Positions 29,001-38,000 of a stretch of DNA of 64,000 nt are shown piece after piece (the stretch's first letter is position 1; every line of letters begins with the position of its first letter). Where the stretch lies: contig OZ038526.1 of the NCBI GenBank assembly GCA_964036665.1, positions 35,712,001-35,776,000 of the forward strand, in the 5' to 3' direction. The stretch comes from Gordius sp. MW1. Lineage: Eukaryota > Nematomorpha > Gordioida > Gordea > Gordiidae. Both the position numbers and the translations under genes were made by a program. The notes below the pieces were generated by a model that did not search any database, had not been told where the DNA came from, and saw only the letters and a program-made list of their open reading frames with translations.

Positions 29001-32000
29001 ACGGGACAAATAAAGGGAGGGGGGGCAAAGTTCTTTAGAATATATTTTTGTTTTTTTATCACCATTTTTGGATTAATATATGATTGAAAAATATTGATTA
29101 GCAGTGTATGTCAGCTGCCAACTCTAATAGCAAGCTAAAATTAAATTTGCTAAAAACCATGTTTAGTTTAAAACAAGCCTGCTCAATACCACGGTTTATA
29201 TCAATCCAATTTGCCAAATGCTCGGTTACTTGCATCTCTCTCAACCAGCAACCATGGCAACTTTAATCTGCCAGGCTAGTAACCGGGTTATTAAGCAGCA
29301 TGGTGCTGGTTATGATGATGGTAATGGTAGGAGATATATGCCTAGTACCAGGTTATGGTTTTAGCATTTTGGCATATTAACAACACTGGATGGGGGTACA
29401 TAAGGCGCAATCAATAATTATCTCCTATTTATTTTCCATATTTTTTGTAAGGAGGGCGAAGCAAGGAGTTAATCCAAGATCGAGTAAACAGCAAAGCAAC
29501 AGTTCGGGCTCTCGTCCGTCCTCCGGCAGTTTCCAAGTCGCTAGCTGCAGGTGGTTGACGCTCACGCTCAAAACCGGCTTGGGTTCCGCTACGCGCGTTT
29601 TCAAATCTTACACCGTCCACTTGGTACGCAAGAAGCGTGACGCCGTCACCAAAAGCCGCATCCTCGACGTGAGCGCGCCCCGCTCAGGGCACGACCTAAC
29701 CTACACCATGGCCTATCCCAAGCCAGCTAGCGCTTCGACGACCTCTAAGACCGACTCTACCGACCACGACTTTTCCACTTCTGTAACCATTCCCCTGATA
29801 TACCCACACCCCCGAGCCATTCGTATGGTGACTAAAACGGTTCTCGACGTTTTACTCCTGCTATGCACGGATACGTTGCCGCTCCACCTAAACGCTTCTC
29901 GCGCCGCTCATCACAATAAAGACGCTGGAGCGTCAAACGGCGCTAACGCCAGTTGGGAAACAACGAGTCCTAGCGCTCCTCCACCCACCATATGGGATTC
30001 GATCTACAAATTGGATTCGGGTCATAACGTGGAACCGCTCAACGCGCTTCCCACATATCAGCAGCTTACTCCGACGTCGTCAACGTTCTGTAGTGGCGCT
30101 TCAGCGTTTCCCTATCCACCAATCGCTGCTTTATTCCCAGACGATGGCGCGGACGTAGCGCCTATAGCTGCAGCGCTCCTACCCACGCCGCGTTTCCCCT
30201 TTCCACGCTCCTTAGTGCCCGTTCCTACGCTTAACGCTCAGAGCGTCGCCGCTCAACCGAGCCAAAAAACGCCCGTTTCTGGTTATCAACACATTAGCAG
30301 CGACGGGAATATCGCCAACCCCTTTTCCCCCCACAAAAGTAACGTTAGCAGCTTGCTATAATAGCACCTTAATTTGGTTTAGAGTTGTAGATTAACCTTA
30401 ATCAAGTTATATATATACATAGGGGACCTAAGATTTTAATTAAAAATGTCAAGCTATGTAAATTTTTATCATAACTTTTAGTTTCGTAATTGAATGCTAG
30501 AAGTTTTATATTTTCCTCTTTTTGCTTTGGTTTAATGTCTTGGCATCTAAGTAACACAAATTTCTTCCCCCTTTTTTATAGGTAAACAGTCCAAATTGAC
30601 CACGACCGGCTCCCCATCGCATTACCACTTCAAACTGATTCCCGAATACCTAGCCTTGAATGCCTTGTTCCGCCTGCTCCGACTCGGGGCCGACCAATTG
30701 GCTATCCGTAGTGACAAGGAGCTAGCAGATCAACTACTGCACCTAACTTCGTTTATAGCCAACGCCCTAGTCACTTACAACCAGGCCAGGCTCTTCCCCT
30801 GGTGCGAAGTTCTGGATAAAATTACCACTCAGCTCGGCGGCAAATCCGTCGTCAACTCGCACGAATTCCAGCAACAGCCCAATACGCAACGGGTCGAAAG
30901 TAATGAATATTAGTTGTGCTTGTCTCCTCCCCCTCATCTAGATTCAGCCGCATGGGCGTAGCCAGCATTTGAATTAGAGGGGGGCAATAATGATTTAGAG
31001 AGGAGAAAAATGAACATTTTTCGAAATTTAAGCCATAATTTTAATAAATTTCAACAAATTTTGGATTTAGAAGGCACAGTCGCCCCTCTCTCCCCTTGGC
31101 TACGCCCATGCAAATATTATAAAAATAATTGAGAAATCTTAGAATTGTTATTAGTTTAGGGCTGGCTAGCGTCTAATTAATAGTTTTGCTTAAAAATATA
31201 TGTCGAAAGTAATTAAAAGGGTTGCTTTATTTATTGTTTGTTGAGAAAACAACAATAACAAATGCGATGACCTATCAAAAAAATCTCAATCATTTTGCAC
31301 CAGGTATGGTGATTCGTTTTAGGTCGTAATAACGTCGCTGAGCATAATATTATTTTATGGTCGGGTTCGGGTTTGACACTTGGTATACAACATCGGATTT
31401 AAGTCCTGTTCAAAAATGCAAAGAAATAGGAAATCATAAATTAACTTTGTAGAATTTTCCCATGCATTTTTTCACATTTTTGAGATTAAATCGTTGCAAA
31501 AGGCAACTAAGTTATTTATAATAATTTTGCCGCTGAATAATTTTTAAGATATATAATATTATAATTAAGTAAAAATAGGACGTTTTTGATTAATAACATT
31601 GATAAACAAACTTAGGTGATTTTTCTATTTTTGCAAAAGAATATTCGGCCTTTATAACGGAATGATATTAATTTTTGATCCCTCTTAAGAAGTTTCGTAA
31701 AAATGCTCTAAATCTCTTCCACACTTTTGTTCACCTTTTTCCCACAGTCGACATGAATTTGCTGGAGCGAAGTCTTCGCGATTTCTTGAATCAGCTAGTC
31801 GGTCACCTCCGACCTCAAGATCCTACTACCACGAGTCAAGCCACAACCGCCGGGGGCATGTGTACCGAAAAGGGATTGGATCATCTGAACAAAACTCTCA
31901 TGTCGATGTCTAAGCTAATCCTAACATTTCGTGTGACAAAAGACCTCCCCGTCGATATCACCTTCGGTCCCATGGTTTTCCGAGTCCTGCTGGGCGTTGT

Positions 32001-35000
32001 TAGGGAAGTCGGACTTCAACTGAAACGCGACATCGAAGCTTTTACCCACAAACTCGAAACGCACTTGAATAGGGATAAGGAAATCATCCTAAAAGCGGTG
32101 GGTGAAGAATCCAAGGAATTCAACGAGGAAAGCGTTATCGCTACTTTTGATAAGGGCAATGACGATAGCAATGCCCCCACTACCGTATTCGAGAGGTGAT
32201 TATCATGTATTACTACAGTATCATGGGCTTTATTTCGTTTTAGTGATATATATTTTATTTTATTTTTTAATTACTAAACTTGAACAGAAATAATTATAAT
32301 TAACGCCCTGCAAAATAGACTTTCTTTGACCCGAACCCGATGTTTTTTTACTCGGCCCCGAGCCCGGCCTGACTTTTTAAAATGTAAATTAAAAAAATTT
32401 ATTTAGAATACCGACCCGCACCTTTCGTTTAACATAAAAATATTCTATCTTTAAATAGCCTACTCAACTAAGGAATTGGTAAAAAGTCTCAAACAATCTT
32501 TTAACTAGATTTTGCCTCAGGTCTGGTTGACCGTCGGGCCGGCCTTCGGACTGCAGGGCTCTAATTATAAACAATATATTCAATAGTTGTACTAATAAGA
32601 GATACATTAATTAAAGATACACTCAATAAACGCTGTCACTACCCCCTTGTCTATAAAACGTTAACGAATTTAAATTGTAAGTTGTTAAACAGAATACATT
32701 TGAGTTTGGAAGCTAAGTCATTGACTATTGTTGATGATAAGATCTTCCTTTAGTCTTCTAAATTTTTAAACCCTATATTATTGTAACGTTATTATTTTGC
32801 GTTCGAAACGTTAAGCTTAAATTTGGCTCCTAAAACGCCGACCACCGATCCTGAATCTTTGCAGCTCTTCAACGATAAGCGCTCCTTCCCCAGCCAGCAC
32901 CTTTTTTTGCGGATGCTGAAAACGCTGAAACAAATCCACACCTACCTAAAAATGAAGCGCCAACAAGCTACCACCACCACGGCCACTAAGACCTCCGAGG
33001 AGGAGCCTGATAATTCCGTCTGCAAATCCATTTCTCACGTGGTTGCTCCTGCCACGTCTGCTTCGGAATCGAGCGCGTCATCTGACGCTATCAAAAGTCC
33101 TTCGAGCGAGGAATCACAGATTTTAGGTTAGTTCGGGCTTTAATTTAAAACACCAGAGTGGGTTTTTTTTCAATTAGTTGTATTGATTCGGCTTAGAGAA
33201 AAACATGTTGAATTTTTTGCGTATTAAGTAACTGTGTGTAAAACAAAAGCCATTCATACGTTTCGAGCTGCGCACATGCTCTTATCTATTTCTTCCCCTT
33301 TTAAGCCAAATTGTATTTAACCATAAAATGAGCCTTGCGTTGTTAAAACGCTTTTTATTTAATTATTCTACAGTTTTTTGTAAACATCTCGAATTTAGCG
33401 AGCCCAGCTATTGTTACATTTTATATAAGTGACAGACGCTAAATGTAGTCGGATATACTGCTTTAAAGTGTTTTTAGTGTGACGAGCTTTCAATTTTAAT
33501 TAGAAATAAGTCTAATTTTAAGCAATAATTTTATAGGACGGACGGAATACTCTTTTAGAGTCTTACTTTGCACGACTCTAACTCCTAGCCATCCGACTTG
33601 AGACCTATATCTACGCCCATAATCTCGGGGGCTCGATAGTTAGCTTTACATATAATTTTACACTCTTTCGTCATTAGACGTATCATTGGCCAAACTGGTT
33701 GGTTTGGAACCGTTGTGGGACGCTCTGAGTTATTGCCTGCTCCAACTCGAGCGCGTCTCATTACCCGCGCCCGCAACCCTCCAAACTCCCCTTTCTTTAA
33801 CCGCTCCTCCACCCCCACCACAACCGCTTGCCGCGCAACAAACTCAACCCCAGCCACAAACCTTAACGCTCTTGCTGCAGCCTACGGTTGAAGCGTTTTT
33901 CTTGGTTCACACGCATCATCACACTAACATTAACACTCAAAACGCTGCGCATCGTCCAACTTACGCTTCGGTAGTTAACGGAGTTACAGGGTTAACTTCT
34001 GATCATTCTTACCCCGCCACAGCTGAGATGGATCAACTAGCTAGCAGTCCCGGTGTACCCCCGACCTCGACCCAGGGCTTGGGTGCCGGTTCTGGTAAGT
34101 CAATTATGATATATATTATTGATTGACGATGCGAATAGGAGTGAAATTTACATAATTTTACTCCCGTTCTCCTATGTTTTAAATTTGGTTTTGAAGTGAA
34201 ACGTATTCACTTTCAGAGGTTATATGAAATTTAAGTTTATTTGAAAACTACTGCGATGTTTACTTATTCGTGGTAAACGAGTAAATATTAATTGAATCTA
34301 TGTCTCACTTTAATTTAACACTTAAATGCATGTGCTTTTTTCTACTTTTAGATGGAAATGACGTGGGTACTTCTGGCGTTTCGAGTAGCAACATCCTATC
34401 AACGCATGAGCCTTTGACAGATGAAATTAAAAGATTCCTCAATTTTGCTAGTAATTTCATTCTAAAATAAGTGTCATATCATTTTTAATTGATTCGAATT
34501 GCATGGATACCCAATCACAGTGGGATGTCCTTACAAAGTCAAACATGTTTTATTAGGCTACAATTGTAATATATCATTACAAAATAGCCCTTATATTGGT
34601 AATAAGATGTCGTCGTCTACCTTTTCAATATAGGCCAGTAATAAAAAAACAAAGTAATTGATTGTTCGAACGTGCGAGGAAATCTAAGTACAGATTTAAA
34701 TTTATATAAAAACACATATGTCCAGCAAACATTTGACCAAGTTTTTATTTTTTTGTTTTAGATGAGGTTTTGATGAACGATTTGCAGTAGACAAACAACT
34801 CTTTGAATCCCTAAACATATGTATCTCAACCTTGCCTTTTATTCGTGTATAAATTTAAATCCCATTCCACTCAGACGAGTAGTTAAAATCATTCGCAATG
34901 TTAGTCAACCAATGCACTATATTGAAAATAACTTGGGTTCTATTATATTTTCTAGGAGATTCCTTTTGGAACATAGAATATTAGTTATTATTCATGCTCC

Positions 35001-38000
35001 CACACTTGTCTAAAACTTTGCATCATTTTAAACGCGAATTTTTAAATGCCATCGCTCTTTACCTATAGCGTCGCATCGACAAGTGCTGAACCAAATTTTA
35101 CGTCAACAACACGGCGGTCCGCAATCTAATTTGAGGTACGGGCCCTTCTCCATCCTGGCCAGCAATTACGCTCATCTCCTGGACTTCGATATAAAGCGTC
35201 GTTACTTTAGGGAAGTGCTGGAACGCCTTCCTGCAACCGCCAACGGAAATAATACCACCGATAACTTTCATCACCATCACAGGTCAATAACATTTAAACT
35301 CTATTTTGCTAAGAAATAAGCTCGTTCCAAATTTGTCTTAAGGCTTGTCTTAATATCGGATTCAGATTCGAATCGCGCAAATTTATCTCTGTCTAAATAT
35401 TCGATTCAATTTGCATGGGTCAAACTAGGTTTTAATCATTAATATTTTGTTTTTTGGTAGTTAAAAAGGTTTTTTTTTTATTTATTTCAACTATTGAGAT
35501 TAAATCAGAACTTTGCCGATACCTAAAGATTTTAAAACATAAAACATTTAAGCGTAGGAAAAATTTTGCATCAACAAAATCGCTGTTATTATATGCGTTG
35601 TAAATTCGAAGTTAAGACACGGCTTTTTTATAAACCGTACGACAATTTTTGCTCCGGAGCAAAATCCGATATTAAGACAAGCCTTACAAGTTAAGACTGA
35701 CTTTATGTCGACCTTTAGCTGATAATGGAAGTCTAAAAATTCTGACTTTATGATTCCATCCCGTAATCGGACAACTAATTATGGAAGAGAAATTTACGCG
35801 GAACAATAATGTGTTTTTTAACGATTGTTAGATAAACGAGGTAAAAAGTGTAAAAAATGGCCATGTCAATGTTATTTGTATACAAATTCCCACTCCATTT
35901 TTAATTGGCTTAACTATCCTAATAAGCTGTGTAAAGTAGTGTTGTAAAAACGGCTCGGTCTTGTTTGGGCGACCTTTAGTTTTAGTTGACTAAGCATATC
36001 GACCAAACAAAACCCAGCCATTTTTACGAAACACCAGTGTAAAGATCCCGAACCCTCCAAATAATGTTAACTATTCATTTAAGATGGAGCATCATAAACT
36101 AGACGAGTAAAATTTTTATTACGATTAAACGAAAAAAGCCAAGCTCGTAAAAACACACAATATTCAAAGTTCAATGAATTGCACAAGCTGTATGTTTACA
36201 TTACTTATCTACAGGACGGGTGAAGATTTTCCAGTGCACGTGAGGCGAAATCAGGTGTTTGAAGATTCTTACCGAGAGCTGCACCGTCAGCCCTCTAGCG
36301 TGTGGAAGAGTCGCTTTTACATCATATTCGAAGGTATCTAAGTACTATATATGAGCAGGGTTGTAGCCAGCATTGGAATTAGAGGGAGGGGCAATTATGA
36401 TTTAGGAAGGGGTAAAATGGTCATTTTTTAAAATTTTAGCCATACTTTTAATAAATTTCATCAAATTTTTGGATTAGAGGGGGGCAATCGCTTCTTCCAT
36501 CCCCCCTGGTTTAAGCATTTTATAAGTGGGAGAGGGGCAGGCTGTCAAAAAGTGTTTTATTTGTGAAAATAAATGGCTTTTGATCCAAGGTTGTTTTTTT
36601 GCCAAGGATTTCTCCATTGCCAGACTTCATTATTTTTTCATGCCCTATGATCGTATATGTTTTTGAGGATACTTAATTGTTGGTTTGACGGTTTATATCG
36701 TAAAAAACCGAATATCGTCACGAATTTTTAAACTCTTCGGGAAAGAATCATCTGTTTTACAGGTTGCAGTTCCTTCAAATGGAGGTTCGTTAAACTGCTT
36801 CAAAATGGGCATTTTGGGAGAGCTTTGCCAATGCTTGAAAACGATAAAGTGTTATTATAGCCTCCCGAGTAAAAAGAGCTGTTAAAAAACACGCTTATGC
36901 TTTAATTTAGATTTTTTGGAGCTATTTAAAGGTCACTATTCCCAAAAGAACGGCAATCTATAGTTTGACCATAAGATTTTTTGGTTTTTATTTCATCTTT
37001 TACCCATTCCTATTTCCTATCCCATAACCCTGGACCTAACTCCCATTTATTTATTTATTTATTTATTTAATTCATCTCTTAGGGGAGGAAGGTCAAGATG
37101 CGGGAGGATTGTTGAGAGAATGGTATTCCATCATAGCACGAGAAATCTTTAATCCCAATTACGCCCTGTTCCGAACCTCGCCCGGCGATCGGGTAACCTA
37201 CACCATAAACCCGGCCTCGCATTGCAATTCCAACCATTTGTCATACTTCAAATTCGTGGGCCGAGTCATCGCTAAAGCTATTTACGACAACAAACACTTG
37301 GAATGCTACTTCACTCGCTCCTTCTACAAGCACATACTCGGCAAAAATGTCAAGTAAATAACCCCCTGCCTTTTTTTACGTTTTGTTCATTCGACGTAGA
37401 AACACTATAGAGGCGAAGTATAGAAATGGGAAATGTATAAAGTATAAAAGCGGGTAAGAAAGAAATAAAAATAATTAATCGTAATTCGAGAGCGTCGCAT
37501 GTATCATCCGTTAAAAGCGACCAGCTGTTGGCCAGGGATTTAAAATTATACTTTGCGATTAAAATACAGCTATTTTTCGTGAGCTTATTTCGATGCATTG
37601 CATTAGGAGTGTCAGAATCAGAACTTTTATTGTGTTTGCCTCGAATGATGTATATATTCAAAACAAATTTATTGGCGCCATGTTATTAGAATTTGGCCTT
37701 TTTAACTAATTTATTCGAATTATGAACATTCTTTTAAACTATATGTCAATTCTATAGTCAAAGAAATTGCTTTGGAAATATTTATTAATTGTGTATGCGC
37801 TTTTTTCATTATTAACACGAAATATCGTATATAAATTTTGAAAATCACTCGTAAAATCTGAACTGGATTACTAACTTTGATTAGTTTGTATCGGTATTTG
37901 TATTATTGCTGTTTTCGTAAAAATCAATAGATACAGCGATATGGAGAGTGAAGATTACGAATTTTATCAAGGCTTGGTCTACTTGCTCGAAAACAATTTG

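Noticed and set aside
28609-29065. Three overlapping minus-strand open frames of 94-145 codons rich in Pro, Gly and Phe
   Set aside because: They are translations of the C-run/G-run minisatellite in all three phases, with no homology and no splice context.
37047-37075. TTTA repeat before HUWE1 exon 42
   Set aside because: Simple microsatellite; it may just be part of the pyrimidine-rich acceptor region.
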